From positions 19,809 to 83,808 of the forward strand of contig DASXFD010000007.1 in the NCBI GenBank assembly GCA_036489755.1: a stretch of DNA of 64,000 bases, written 5' to 3'. The number at the start of each line of letters is the position of its first letter. Positions within the stretch are counted from its first letter, which is position 1. Of this stretch, positions 30,606-40,992 are shown one piece after another. The translations under genes were made by a program, and so were the position numbers. The notes under the pieces were generated by a model that did not search any database, had not been told where the DNA came from, and was given only the letters and a program-made list of their open reading frames with translations. The DNA is from JABFXX01 sp036489755 (lineage in GTDB: Bacteria > Myxococcota_A > Polyangia > Haliangiales > Haliangiaceae).

Positions 30606-32047
30606 AGCTCGATGCGCTCGCGCCAGGTCGCCGAAGGCCCGGTGCCGAACGGCACGGCCGCGAACGCGTCGCGCACGCAACTCGCCGTCGATTCCGGCAA
30701 GTCCGTGTCGAGCACGTTGAGGAAGCCGACCGCGCCCGCGCCGTCGACGGCGATCTCGATCTGCACGTATGCGCCGGTGAGCCCCTGCTTCGCGAGCGCG
30801 CGCGTGCACTGCGAGAGCCGCGACCGATCGACGCGCGCGTGGAGCTCCTTGCCGCGCGTGCGCGCGCCGTCGGGCGGCGGTGTATCGTCGGCGATGTTCG
30901 CCGCGAAGTGCGCGGCCTCGACACCGACGTCGACCCAGCCCGCGCGCTGGTAGCGACCGGCGGCATCGGCGGCCTCGATGGTGTGGCGACCCGGCGCGAC
31001 GCGCACCGCGAACGGCGCGGCGCCGAGCTCGACGCCATCGACGCGGATCGCGTGCGAGGTCGACGTGATCGCGAGCGGCGCGGTACGCGACGCGAGATCG
31101 GCGGTCCAGCCCGGCGTCGCCCACGGCGTGGTGCGCGCGAGCTCGCCGAGCTCGTCGGCCGAGAGCGCGACCGGCTGCACGTCGGCGAGCGCGCGGCCGG
31201 CGGGAATGACCGCCTTGCGCGCGGCACCGACGGCGACCTCGTGGCTGGCATCGCGAGCGTCGCGGACCGCGACGAGGCCATGCTGGCAGGCGACGATGGT
31301 GCCCGACGCGTCGTGGTCGACGCGGAACCGCGTGCCGCGGACCTCGATCACGCGATCGCCGGCATCGACGAGGAATCGCTGGTGCTCGCCGCGCGCCGAC
31401 ACGACGATGTCGACGCGGCCGTCGACCGCGAGCTCGATGACGTTGGCGTCGAAGCGACGCAGCTCGAGCTGCGAGCGCGGCCCGAGCGCGAACGCGCTGG
31501 CCTCGCCGAACTGCGCGTCGATCCGGCCGCTGCGGCCGGTCGCGATCACGGTGCCCGCGCCGAGCGCGTGCGCGAACGGTTGATCGGGCGCGAGCCCGTC
31601 GACGAGCACGTCGCCGGCGAGCCGGCTGACGTTGGCGGCGAGCGGCGCGGGCTTGGGCCCGACCGGTGTGACTGCATGTGCGGCGACGATCGGCGCGGCG
31701 GGCGCGGGGTGCTCGTGGCGCGAGTGCAACGCGAGGATCGCGACGGCCGCGGTCGCGATCGCACCGGCGCCGAGCAACGCGGGCAGCCGCAGATCGCGCG
31801 TGCGGACCTTCTCGTGCCGCTCGGTCGAAACCGACCAGTGCACGCGCGCGCGGATCGAATCCCAGCCGAGCTCGGGCGACGACTGCGCGCGCAACACTGG
31901 AAACGACGACGACGCGCGCTGCACGCGGTCGCGCGCGCTGCGGCAGCGCTCGCACACCTCCGCGTGGCGATCGAACGCGGCGACCTCCGCACCGGCGAGC
32001 TTGCCGGCGAACGCGTCGGCCCACAGATGTGGCGCGACGTGCTTCAT
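30602..32047 (-). CDS. Anti-sigma factor: zinc finger, FecR, PEGA-like and AgmX-like domains
   Basis: 481 residues. Residues 25-38 (DRHAEVCERCRSA) form an HxxxCxxC anti-sigma zinc finger. One membrane span (LPALLGAGAIATAAVAILAL, about 87-106) leads to a FecR-like periplasmic domain (DVLVDG...FLVDAGDRVIEVRGTRFRV), then a PEGA-like unit (IRVDGVELGAAPFAVRVAPG), and finally an AgmX-type end with SQCTRALAKQGLTGAYVQIE and paired Cys (about 405-475). Start ATG overlaps the sigma-factor stop (ATGA), the usual sigma/anti-sigma coupling. It likely holds the sigma factor until an envelope signal arrives. Confidence 0.85.
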   Translation of the reverse strand: MKHVAPHLWADAFAGKLAGAEVAAFDRHAEVCERCRSARDRVQRASSSFPVLRAQSSPELGWDSIRARVHWSVSTERHEKVRTRDLRLPALLGAGAIATAAVAILALHSRHEHPAPAAPIVAAHAVTPVGPKPAPLAANVSRLAGDVLVDGLAPDQPFAHALGAGTVIATGRSGRIDAQFGEASAFALGPRSQLELRRFDANVIELAVDGRVDIVVSARGEHQRFLVDAGDRVIEVRGTRFRVDHDASGTIVACQHGLVAVRDARDASHEVAVGAARKAVIPAGRALADVQPVALSADELGELARTTPWATPGWTADLASRTAPLAITSTSHAIRVDGVELGAAPFAVRVAPGRHTIEAADAAGRYQRAGWVDVGVEAAHFAANIADDTPPPDGARTRGKELHARVDRSRLSQCTRALAKQGLTGAYVQIEIAVDGAGAVGFLNVLDTDLPESTASCVRDAFAAVPFGTGPSATWRERIEL

Positions 32048-32679
32048 TCCTCGGCCGCCTCCGGCGGAGGCTCGCCGGCGAGAATCTTGTAGAACTCGCG
32101 GCGCGCGTAGAACAGGCGAGTCCGCACGGTCACCGGGTTGGAATCGACCAGGTAGGCGATCTCTTTTAGGTCGAGCCCCTCGATCTCGTGCAGGTAGAGC
32201 ACCATCCGCTTCTTGGGCGCGAGCAGCTCGAGCGCGGCGTACACGCGCTCTTGATCGCGGCGGCGCTCGAGGCTGCGCTCGGGCGTCTCGGGCCGCTCGA
32301 CCAGGCTCGGATCGGGCGACGTTTGATCGAGATCGGTGACGCCGATCGCCGTGGGCCGGCGCTTGCGCGTGCGAATGCGGCCGAGCGCGACGTTCACGCA
32401 GATGCGATAGAGCCAGGTCGACAGCTTGGCGTCGCCGCGGAACCGATCGAGCCCGCGGAACGCGATCACGAACACTTCCTGGACGAGGTCGTCGAGGTCG
32501 GTGCGGTCGCCGAGCACGCGGTAGAGGTTGCCGGCGACCTGGCGGCGGAACCGGTGATACAGCTCGTCGTGAGCGGTGCGCTCCGCCGCGCGGCAGCGTT
32601 TGATGAGGTCCGCCTCGTCGAGTGGCCCGAAGGCAAGCGTCGACGACGAGCCGGTATCGCGCTTCACCCGAAGCAGCAT
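32044..32679 (-). CDS. ECF-type RNA polymerase sigma factor
   Basis: 211 residues from ATG 32679 (a TTG at 32706 would add nine). Region 2 is visible in HDELYHRFRRQVAGNLYRVL, DLDDLVQEVFVIAFRG and KLSTWLYRICVNVALGRIR; region 4 in LEIEGLDLKEIAYLVDSNP-type sequence with VTVRTRLFYARREFY. A charged linker joins them. It is coupled by a 4-bp overlap to its likely anti-sigma factor. The 65 bp upstream contain no obvious housekeeping promoter, and self-activation is common in such pairs. Confidence 0.9.
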   Translation of the reverse strand: MLLRVKRDTGSSSTLAFGPLDEADLIKRCRAAERTAHDELYHRFRRQVAGNLYRVLGDRTDLDDLVQEVFVIAFRGLDRFRGDAKLSTWLYRICVNVALGRIRTRKRRPTAIGVTDLDQTSPDPSLVERPETPERSLERRRDQERVYAALELLAPKKRMVLYLHEIEGLDLKEIAYLVDSNPVTVRTRLFYARREFYKILAGEPPPEAAEE

Positions 32680-32717
32680 AGCGTGCAACCGGTTAGTGAC
32701 CGGCAAATCTCAGGCGT

Positions 32718-32747
32718 TCATGCCCGACGGCGTCATGCCCGACGGCG
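32718..32747. repeat. Two tandem 15-bp units
   Basis: TCATGCCCGACGGCG occurs twice in direct succession (32718-32732, 32733-32747), directly abutting the stop codon of the gene ending at 32748, with a partial third copy covering that stop. It lies between that gene and the sigma gene start. Probably replication slippage. Confidence 0.8.
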
Positions 32748-33911
32748 TCATCGGCGTACGGGCAGGACCGTGAACTCGAGATCTTTCGACAGGGCACAAC
32801 GCAGCGCGTCTTCCTGGCCCTGCTTCTCGAACGTGCAAACCGCGACATCGTCGGCGGCGGCCTTGCCGTTCGTGGGCAGCGTTACCTTGATGTTGGCGCC
32901 GTCGAGCGCCCAGGTGCCCTTGAACGTCTGCTCGCTGACGCCGCCGCCGCACGCGCTCCGGAACACGATCGAGACCGTGCGGTTCTGTTTCGCGGTGAGG
33001 TGGACCTCGCCGGCCTCGCACTGCGTGCCGTTCTGGAGCCACTGGCCGCCGAGCCCCATCAGGCGCTCGTACGTGCCTGCCGCGGGGCGATCGAGCCCGA
33101 CCGCCGTGCGATAGCTCGGATCGGCGCGCACCGCGGCGAACGCGGGATCGAAGCGCGCCTCGACGAGCCACTCGATCGCGTCGCTGCGCGGGCTCTTCGC
33201 GAGCGTCTGGAGCAGCGCGATCGCGTCGGCGGTCTGCTTGGTCGCCGCACGGGCCGCCGCGATTCGATACTGGGCCTCGCTGTGCGACGCGTCGAGCGCG
33301 AGGACTTTCTGCCAGGCGGCGATCGACCGGGCACCGGTGACCTTGCGCGCGGCCGCCGCGGCCTTCGCGACTTTCGGATCGGCGGGCGGCGGCTCGCCCG
33401 GCGTGACGTTCGTCGTCGGCGGCGGCGTGCCGGTGATGGTCGGCGGCAGATTGGATCGGCCGGTCGTCTTGACGAGCACGAAGCCGACGACCTGCGTGGT
33501 CTCGTGGCCGAACGCGCGCGTCGTGAACGTGACGGCGACGCGGTCGCCGAGCTTCGTCGCGAACACGTCGACGATCTTGCCGATCGGATCGGACGCGGTC
33601 CACGTGACGACCGCGCCGCCGCTCGAGTCGGTCACGACGAGCGTGCGGCCCGACGCGGCCGCGCTGAATCCGGCGCTCGTGCCGTGCTGCGGCGTGGCCG
33701 GGACGATCGACAGCTGCGCGAGCTCGTCGGCCTTCACCAATTGGCAGCTCGGCGCGCCGGTCGCGAGGCCGTTGCTCACGTCGAGCGGCGTGCAGACGCG
33801 ATCCTGGTTGACCAGGTAGGGCGGTGCCACGCCGGAGAACCCGCCGAACGTGTCGGCCGCGGCCGGCATCGCAAGGAGCATGAGCATGATCGCGAGCACC
33901 AAGCGGCGCAT
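32748..33911 (-). CDS. Secreted protein of unknown function with TPR-like middle
   Basis: 387 residues from ATG 33911. Signal peptide MRRLVLAIMLMLLAMPAAAD. The N-terminal part is beta-like with two Cys (VCTPLDV, SCQLV). A Pro/Thr linker (PPPTTNVTPGEPPPAD) near 160 leads to a helical segment that may be one or two TPR-like helices (AWQKVLALDASHSEAQYRIAAAR), and the C-terminal 120 residues contain four Cys and beta strands (TVSIVFRSACGGGV). No family recognised. It is transcribed toward the sigma gene on the same strand but separated by 68 bp, and could be a target or regulator of the sigma system. Confidence 0.72.
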   Translation of the reverse strand: MRRLVLAIMLMLLAMPAAADTFGGFSGVAPPYLVNQDRVCTPLDVSNGLATGAPSCQLVKADELAQLSIVPATPQHGTSAGFSAAASGRTLVVTDSSGGAVVTWTASDPIGKIVDVFATKLGDRVAVTFTTRAFGHETTQVVGFVLVKTTGRSNLPPTITGTPPPTTNVTPGEPPPADPKVAKAAAAARKVTGARSIAAWQKVLALDASHSEAQYRIAAARAATKQTADAIALLQTLAKSPRSDAIEWLVEARFDPAFAAVRADPSYRTAVGLDRPAAGTYERLMGLGGQWLQNGTQCEAGEVHLTAKQNRTVSIVFRSACGGGVSEQTFKGTWALDGANIKVTLPTNGKAAADDVAVCTFEKQGQEDALRCALSKDLEFTVLPVRR

Positions 33912-33965
33912 GGCTATGTGATAGCGCGATTTTGGACCAGTTCTAACCTGCGGTATGGTGCGTTC

Positions 33966-35029
33966 GTGCGGTCGATGCTGACTCGTGCGAGCGCCGCGCT
34001 GGACCGCGGGGTGGTCCGCTGGATGGAGCGCCGGATGTCGCCGCGCACCCCGCGCATCGACCCCGCCGACGACGCGCGGGGCCATCTCGCCGGGATCGCG
34101 CGCGCCTACAACGCGGCCGGCGACGCGTTCTTTCCCGAGCCCTCGCTCGCCGACATCGCGCTCGCGCCGGGCGGCGACGGTCCGCTCGGCACGCAGGTCG
34201 TCGACGTGTCGTTCCGGTCCGACTACCAGCCGTTCCTGCCGGCCGCCCGCGAGCTGTACCTGGCGCACCGCGAGAACTTCACGGCGCACGCGCGGTGGTG
34301 GACGTCGAATCGCGGCCGGCCGACGATCGTGATGCTCCACGGCTGGGGCGGCGGCAACCACTGGGTCACGCAGCGCACGTTCGCGGTGCCGTATTGGCTG
34401 CGCCACGGCTACGACGTCGTGTCGTTCGTACTGCCGTTTCACGGCGAGCGCGCGCCCAAGGTCAAAGGTGTCGTGCAATCGGGCGCGCTGTTTCCGTCGC
34501 CGAACCCGCTGCGCACCAACGAAGCGTTCGGTCACGCGATCTACGATCTGCGCGCGCTCGCGAAGTTCCTGCGCGCGCGCGGCAGCTCGGCGATCGGCGC
34601 GATGGGCATGAGCCTCGGCGGCTACACGACGGCGCTCTGGGCGACCATTCCGAGCGGGCTCGACTTCGCCGTCGCGATGATCCCGGCGGTGTCGATGGCG
34701 CGGCTCATGTGGCGACACGGCGAAGCGTCGCCCGCGCGGCGTCGCGCCGAGAAGGCCGGCATCGACGAGGCGCTGCTCGCCGACGCGTTCGCGGTGCACT
34801 CGCCGACGCGGCGCGCGGTGCAGCTGCCGAGCGAGCGGCTGTTCGTGATCGCCGGCAAAGGCGATCGGATCACGCCGGCCGATCACGCCGAAGAGCTCGC
34901 CGCGCACTGGCGCACCGACATCTTGTGGTTCGAAGGCGGCCATCTCGCGCAGGTCGGCCGCGGCGACGCGCTGCGCACCGTGCGGCGCGCGCTCGGCGCG
35001 CTCGAGCTCCCGGGCCGGGTGTTTCGCCC

Positions 35030-35033
<4 letters not shown>
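33966..35033 (+). CDS. Alpha/beta hydrolase, large-lid type
   Basis: 355 residues from GTG 33966 (ATG 33975 three codons later is equally possible). An N-terminal extension of about 110 residues precedes the hydrolase core: HGWGGGNHWVTQRT, nucleophile elbow GAMGMSLGGYTT near 215, acid loop AGKGDRITPADH near 298, and His in EGGHLAQVGRG near 325. Its stop overlaps the GTG of the methyltransferase-MTHFR gene (GTGA), so the two are co-translated, but no biochemical link is obvious. Substrate unknown. Confidence 0.82.
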
Positions 35034-36886
<1,853 letters not shown>

Positions 36887-36927
36887 GATCGCTTCGCCCG
36901 GCGCGCGGTCGTGGCAACGTTGCGTCC

Positions 36928-37509
36928 ATGCAACGACTGGTGTGGGTGGTGATGCTCGGCGCGTGCGCGCCCCCGAGCGTGGCGCAGATAGCGCGCGACT
37001 CGTTCGCGACGACGTATCAGTGCACGAGCGGCGACGTCGAGGCGCGCAGCGATATCGCGCCGGATGTGTATGAGCTGCGAGGCTGCGGCAAGGACATCAT
37101 CTATCAGTGCGATCAAACGCTGGCCGACATGAACGACGTCTTCGCCTGCTCGCCGACCGCCTGGTGCACGCAACCGAACTGCTGGACCGACGATCCGAAA
37201 GCCGCGAGCGCGCAGTTCTCCACCGACGCGTCGTGCCCGCTCGGCCGCGCGACCGCGCAGAGCATTCCGGATCCCATGCGGCCGTCGCCCGAGATTGCCG
37301 GCGATCCGTCTCGGCTCGCGATGTGGCAGCAGCAGGAGTCCGCGCGCACGCGACACCTCCAGTACCTCGCGGTGCAGGGCTGCAACATCTCCGCGCAGTA
37401 CGAGTGCCGGAACCACAAGCCGGATCTGCCGGCGTGCTCGCGCGTGATCGGCGCGACCGCGGCCGCGGGATCTGCCGCAGGAAGCGCCGCTTCCGAAATA
37501 TCGCACTAG
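36928..37509 (+). CDS. Array gene 1: Cys-rich lipoprotein
   Basis: 193 residues from ATG 36928. A very short lipoprotein signal (MQRLVWVVMLGAC) puts the lipid Cys at 13. The mature part has ten further Cys in the order YQC, GCG, YxC, one in a variable loop, WCTQPxC, SC, GCN, YEC, PxC, plus the conserved block DPKAASAQFSTDASCP and DPSRLAMWQQQE. The C-terminal tail is Ala/Gly/Ser-rich. No known family. It follows the true MTHFR gene by 41 bp and has the leader most unlike the others (CGCCCGG where the rest have CGGCCGG), so it may be the founder copy. Confidence 0.85.
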   Translation: MQRLVWVVMLGACAPPSVAQIARDSFATTYQCTSGDVEARSDIAPDVYELRGCGKDIIYQCDQTLADMNDVFACSPTAWCTQPNCWTDDPKAASAQFSTDASCPLGRATAQSIPDPMRPSPEIAGDPSRLAMWQQQESARTRHLQYLAVQGCNISAQYECRNHKPDLPACSRVIGATAAAGSAAGSAASEISH

Positions 37510-37620
37510 CCTGGTGGCTCGAGGCGACGCCGCGCTCGCGGTGCTCGAAGTCGCGCGCGATCGCATGAAGAAGCGTTGAGATCGCTTCGGCCGGCGCGCG
37601 GCCGTGGCAACGTTCTCCCC

Positions 37621-38250
37621 ATGCAACGATTGGTGTGGGTGGTGATGCTCGGCGCGTGCGCGACGCCGAGCAACGTGCAGATGGCGCGCGACTCGTTCGC
37701 GTCGGCGTACCAGTGCAAGAGCGGCGACGTCGAGGCGCGCACCGATGTCGCGGCCGATGCGTACGAGGTGCTGGGCTGTGGCAAAGACGTCATCTACGAG
37801 TGCGATCAAACGCTGACCAACAGCGACGACAACGTGTTCACGTCCCCGAGCTGCACGCTGACTGACTGGTGCACGCAACCGGGCTGCATGAGCGACGATC
37901 CGAAAGCGGCGAGCGCGCAGTTCTCGACCGACGCGTCGTGTCCGCTGCCGCGCGTGACCGCGCAGCGCATTCCGGATCCCGTGCGGCCGTCGCCCGACAT
38001 CGCCGGCGATCCGTCGCGGCTCGCGTTGTGGCAACAGCAGGAGTTCGCGCGCACGCGACACCTCCATTATCTCGCGGTGCAGGGCTGCAATGTCTCCGCG
38101 CAGTACGAGTGCCGGAACCGCAAACCGAATCTGCCGGCGTGCTCGCGCGTGATCGCCGGTACCGCCGATGTAGGCTCCGGCGCACCGGTGGGCTCGGCCG
38201 CGTCTGCGGGATCTGTCGCAGGGAGCGCCGGCTCCGACATGTTGCAGTAG
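37621..38250 (+). CDS. Array gene 2: Cys-rich lipoprotein
   Basis: 209 residues from ATG 37621. Same signal (MQRLVWVVMLGAC) and the same ten mature Cys as its neighbours. The loop between YEC and WCTQP reads as an Asp/Asn-rich stretch (NSDDNVFTSPSC). The conserved second half includes PDIAGDPSRLALWQQQE and NVSAQYEC. The Gly/Ser/Ala tail is longer than in gene 1 (SGAPVGSAASAGSVAG). The leader is preceded by the 54-bp MTHFR-end copy at 37526-37579. Function unknown; likely anchored in the outer or inner membrane with the folded part outside the cytoplasm. Confidence 0.85.
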   Translation: MQRLVWVVMLGACATPSNVQMARDSFASAYQCKSGDVEARTDVAADAYEVLGCGKDVIYECDQTLTNSDDNVFTSPSCTLTDWCTQPGCMSDDPKAASAQFSTDASCPLPRVTAQRIPDPVRPSPDIAGDPSRLALWQQQEFARTRHLHYLAVQGCNVSAQYECRNRKPNLPACSRVIAGTADVGSGAPVGSAASAGSVAGSAGSDMLQ

Positions 38251-38361
38251 CCCGGCGGCTCGAGGCGACGCCGCGCTCGCGGTGCTCGAAGTCGCGCACG
38301 ATCGCATGAAGAAGCGTTGAGATCGCTTCGGCCGGCGCGCGGCCGTGGCAACGTTGGGTGC

Positions 38362-38982
38362 ATGCAACGACTGGTGTGGGTGGTGATGCTCGGGGCGTGC
38401 GCGACGCCGAGCGTGGCGCAACAGGCGCGCGACACGTTCGCCGCGGCGTACCAGTGCAAGAGCGGCGACGTCGAGCCGCGCACTGATCTCTCGCCCGCCC
38501 TCTTGACCGACGTGTACGAGGTGATCGGCTGCGGCCAAGACGTCATCTATCAGTGCAGCGAGACGATGACCGACAGCGATGGCAACGTGTTCACGTCTCC
38601 GAGTTGCTGGCCGACCGCCTGGTGCACGCAACCGGGCTGCATGAGCGACGATCCGAAAGCGGCGAGCGCGCAGTTCTCGACTGACGCGTCGTGTCCGCTG
38701 CCGCGCGTGACCGCGCAGCGCATTCCGGATCCGGTGCGGCCGTCGCCCGACATCGCCGGCGATCCGTCGCGGCTCGCGATGTGGCAGCAGCAGGAGTCCG
38801 CGCGCACGCGACACCTTCAGTACCTCGCGGTGCAGGGCTGCAACATCTCCGCGCAGTACGAGTGCCGGAACAGCAAGCCGGATCTGCCGGCGTGCTCGCG
38901 CGTGATCGACGCGACCGTGGCCGGCTCGGCCGCGCCCGCGGGATCTGCCGCAGCGAGCGCCGGCTCCGGCGTGCTGCAGTAG
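38362..38982 (+). CDS. Array gene 3: Cys-rich lipoprotein
   Basis: 206 residues from ATG 38362. Same architecture as genes 1 and 2. It differs by a small insertion before the second Cys (DLSPALLTDVYEVIGC) and a loop DSDGNVFTSPSC close to that of gene 2, indicating these two share a recent ancestor or exchanged sequence. Ten mature Cys conserved. The frame is intact with no sign of decay. Its downstream spacer is the aberrant one containing rearranged MTHFR fragments. Confidence 0.85.
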   Translation: MQRLVWVVMLGACATPSVAQQARDTFAAAYQCKSGDVEPRTDLSPALLTDVYEVIGCGQDVIYQCSETMTDSDGNVFTSPSCWPTAWCTQPGCMSDDPKAASAQFSTDASCPLPRVTAQRIPDPVRPSPDIAGDPSRLAMWQQQESARTRHLQYLAVQGCNISAQYECRNSKPDLPACSRVIDATVAGSAAPAGSAAASAGSGVLQ

Positions 38983-39088
38983 GTTGGCGGCCGTCGGCAT
39001 CCTGCCGCTCGTGGCCAAGGTCACCGCCGGCCATGAAGAAGCGTTGAGATCGCTTCGGCCGGCGCGCGGCCGTGGCAACGTTGGGTGC

Positions 39089-39697
39089 ATGCAACGACTG
39101 GTGTGGGTGGTGATGCTCGGCGCGTGTGCGCCCCCGAGCGTGGCGCAGATAGCGCGCGACTCGTTCGCGTCGACGTATCAGTGCAAGACTGGCGACCTCG
39201 AGGTACGCACCGATATCGCGCCGGATGTGTATCCGGATGTGTATGAGGTGCGGGGCTGCGGCCAGGACATCATCTATCAGTGCTCTCAATTGCTGGCCGA
39301 CAGCAACGACCCCTTGGCCTGCACGGCAACCGCCTGGTGCACGCAACCGGGCTGCATGACCGACGATCCGAAAGCGGCGAGCGCGCAGTTTTCCACCGAC
39401 GCCTCGTGTCCGCTGGCGCGCGTGACCGCGCAGAGCATTCCAGATCCCGTGCGGCCGTCGCCCGAGATCGCCGGCGATCCGTCGCGGCTCGCGATGTGGC
39501 AACAGCAGGAGTCCGCGCGCACGCGACACCTCCGGTACCTCGCGGTGCAGGGCTGCAACATCTCCGCGCAGTACGAGTGCCGGAACCACAAGCCGGATCT
39601 GCCGGCGTGCTCGCGCGTGATCGGCGCGACCGCGGCCGGCTCGGCCGCGCCCGCGGGATCTGGCGCAGCGAGCGCCGGCTCCGACATATCGCAGTAG
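39089..39697 (+). CDS. Array gene 4: Cys-rich lipoprotein
   Basis: 202 residues from ATG 39089. Signal MQRLVWVVMLGACAPPS is identical to gene 1. A 12-bp in-frame tandem duplication (39221-39232, 39233-39244) adds four residues, giving PDVYPDVYEVRGC, a fresh slippage event. The variable loop (DSNDPLACTATAWC) resembles gene 1 more than 2, 3 or 5. The ten Cys and conserved blocks are kept. The upstream spacer carries chimeric MTHFR remnants rather than the usual 54-bp copy. Confidence 0.85.
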   Translation: MQRLVWVVMLGACAPPSVAQIARDSFASTYQCKTGDLEVRTDIAPDVYPDVYEVRGCGQDIIYQCSQLLADSNDPLACTATAWCTQPGCMTDDPKAASAQFSTDASCPLARVTAQSIPDPVRPSPEIAGDPSRLAMWQQQESARTRHLRYLAVQGCNISAQYECRNHKPDLPACSRVIGATAAGSAAPAGSGAASAGSDISQ

Positions 39698-39808
39698 CCC
39701 GGTGGCTCGAGGCGACGCCGCGCTCGCGGTGCTCGAAGTCGCGCGCGATCGCATGAAGAAGCGTTGAGATCGCTTCGGCCGGCGCGCGGCCGTGGCAACG
39801 TTGGGTGC

Positions 39809-40459
39809 ATGCAACGACTGGTGTGGGTGGTGATGCTCGGCGCGTGCGCGACGCCGAGCGTGGCGCAGCAGGCGCGCGATACGTTCGCGTCGGCGTATCA
39901 GTGCAAGAGCGGCGACGTCGAGCGCCGCAGCGATCTCGCGCCCGAGGCGTTCGAGGTGCTCGGCTGCGGCAAAGATGTCGTCTACGAGTGCAGCGCGCTG
40001 ACGACCGACTCCGACGGCGACGGCAACGGGTATCCAAACTGCACGCCGACCGACTGGTGCACGCAGCCCGGCTGCATGAGCGACGAGCCGAAAGCGGCGA
40101 GCGCGCAGTTCTCGACCGACGCGTCGTGCCCGCTGCCGCGCGTGAGCGCGCAGCGCATTCCGGATCCGGTGCGGCCGTCGCCCGAGATCGCCGGCGATCC
40201 GTCGCGGCTCGCGATGTGGCAGCAGCAAGAGTATGCGCGCACGCGACACCTCCATTACCTCGCGGTGCAGGGCTGCAATATCTCCGCGCAGTACGAGTGC
40301 CGGAACCGCAAGCCGGATCTGCCGTCGTGCGCGCGCGTGATCGGCGCGACCGCGGCCGCAGCGGACGCCGCGTGGCGAGTGGGCTCCGGCGCACCGGTGG
40401 GCTCGGCCGCGCCCGCGGGATCTGCCGCAGGAAGCGCCGGCTCCGACATGTCGCAGTAG
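39809..40459 (+). CDS. Array gene 5: Cys-rich lipoprotein
   Basis: 216 residues from ATG 39809, the longest copy. The variable loop is the most diverged (TTDSDGDGNGYPNC), with a DxDxDGN pattern resembling calcium-binding loops. The C-terminal tail is extended (AAADAAWRVGSGAPVGSAAPAG). All ten mature Cys are present. The array ends here: after the stop the shared trailer (CCTGGCGGCTCGA) breaks off and no MTHFR copy follows. Confidence 0.85.
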   Translation: MQRLVWVVMLGACATPSVAQQARDTFASAYQCKSGDVERRSDLAPEAFEVLGCGKDVVYECSALTTDSDGDGNGYPNCTPTDWCTQPGCMSDEPKAASAQFSTDASCPLPRVSAQRIPDPVRPSPEIAGDPSRLAMWQQQEYARTRHLHYLAVQGCNISAQYECRNRKPDLPSCARVIGATAAAADAAWRVGSGAPVGSAAPAGSAAGSAGSDMSQ

Positions 40460-40541
40460 CCTGGCGGCTCGACCTGCCACCGTCCTGGCACGATGCGTCG
40501 CGCAGTTGGGGCGGCATGGAAGCTGCTCTTCATCTGCATCG

Positions 40542-40946
40542 ATGCGGGCCGCTGGCGCGATGGTCGCGTTGATCGTGATGGGCGGGATCGCGCAGGCCGA
40601 GCCGTGCGTGACGGTCAGCGCCACCGATCCCGGCGATGCTGCCGTGATCAAACGCGAGCTGCTCGCGCTCGTTCCGGTCACGCCGCACGCGTGCCTCGAC
40701 GTCACCGTCGAATCAGTCGTGCGCGACGCCGGCGACGAGATCGCGCTCGTCGAGAGCGTGCGCGTGATGATCTCCGACGATCACGGCCGCATGATGTCGG
40801 TCGTGTCGGGCGGCGCCACCGCGCACGCCGTGCGCGGCTCGCACAAGCTGCGACTGTATCGCTACGACGCGCTCGAGCAGGCCGTCGACGGCCTCGCGCC
40901 CGCGATTCGCACACACCTCGCGCCGCCGGCTCGCCCGGCGAGCTAA
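40542..40946 (+). CDS. Small exported protein of unknown function
   Basis: 134 residues from ATG 40542, the start of a signal peptide (AAGAMVALIVMGGIAQAEPC). A TTG further upstream would only add polar residues. The mature part has two Cys (EPCVTV, HACLDV) and a beta-rich pattern (VMISDDHGRMMSVVSGG, KLRLYRYDALEQAVDGLAP). It resembles small periplasmic domains found with myxobacterial kinases, but I cannot name the family. It starts 82 bp after the array. Confidence 0.65.
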   Translation: MRAAGAMVALIVMGGIAQAEPCVTVSATDPGDAAVIKRELLALVPVTPHACLDVTVESVVRDAGDEIALVESVRVMISDDHGRMMSVVSGGATAHAVRGSHKLRLYRYDALEQAVDGLAPAIRTHLAPPARPAS

Positions 40947-40992
40947 CGCCATCTTCACGGGCGCGCTCGCGTGACGCGCGTAGCTTCGTTGC

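Noticed and set aside
32710..32750. A frameshifted C-terminal extension (MTPSGMTPSGMNA) of the secreted protein ending at 32748
   Set aside because: It is in another frame, arises only from the 15-bp tandem repeat, and the normal frame ends cleanly with TGA.
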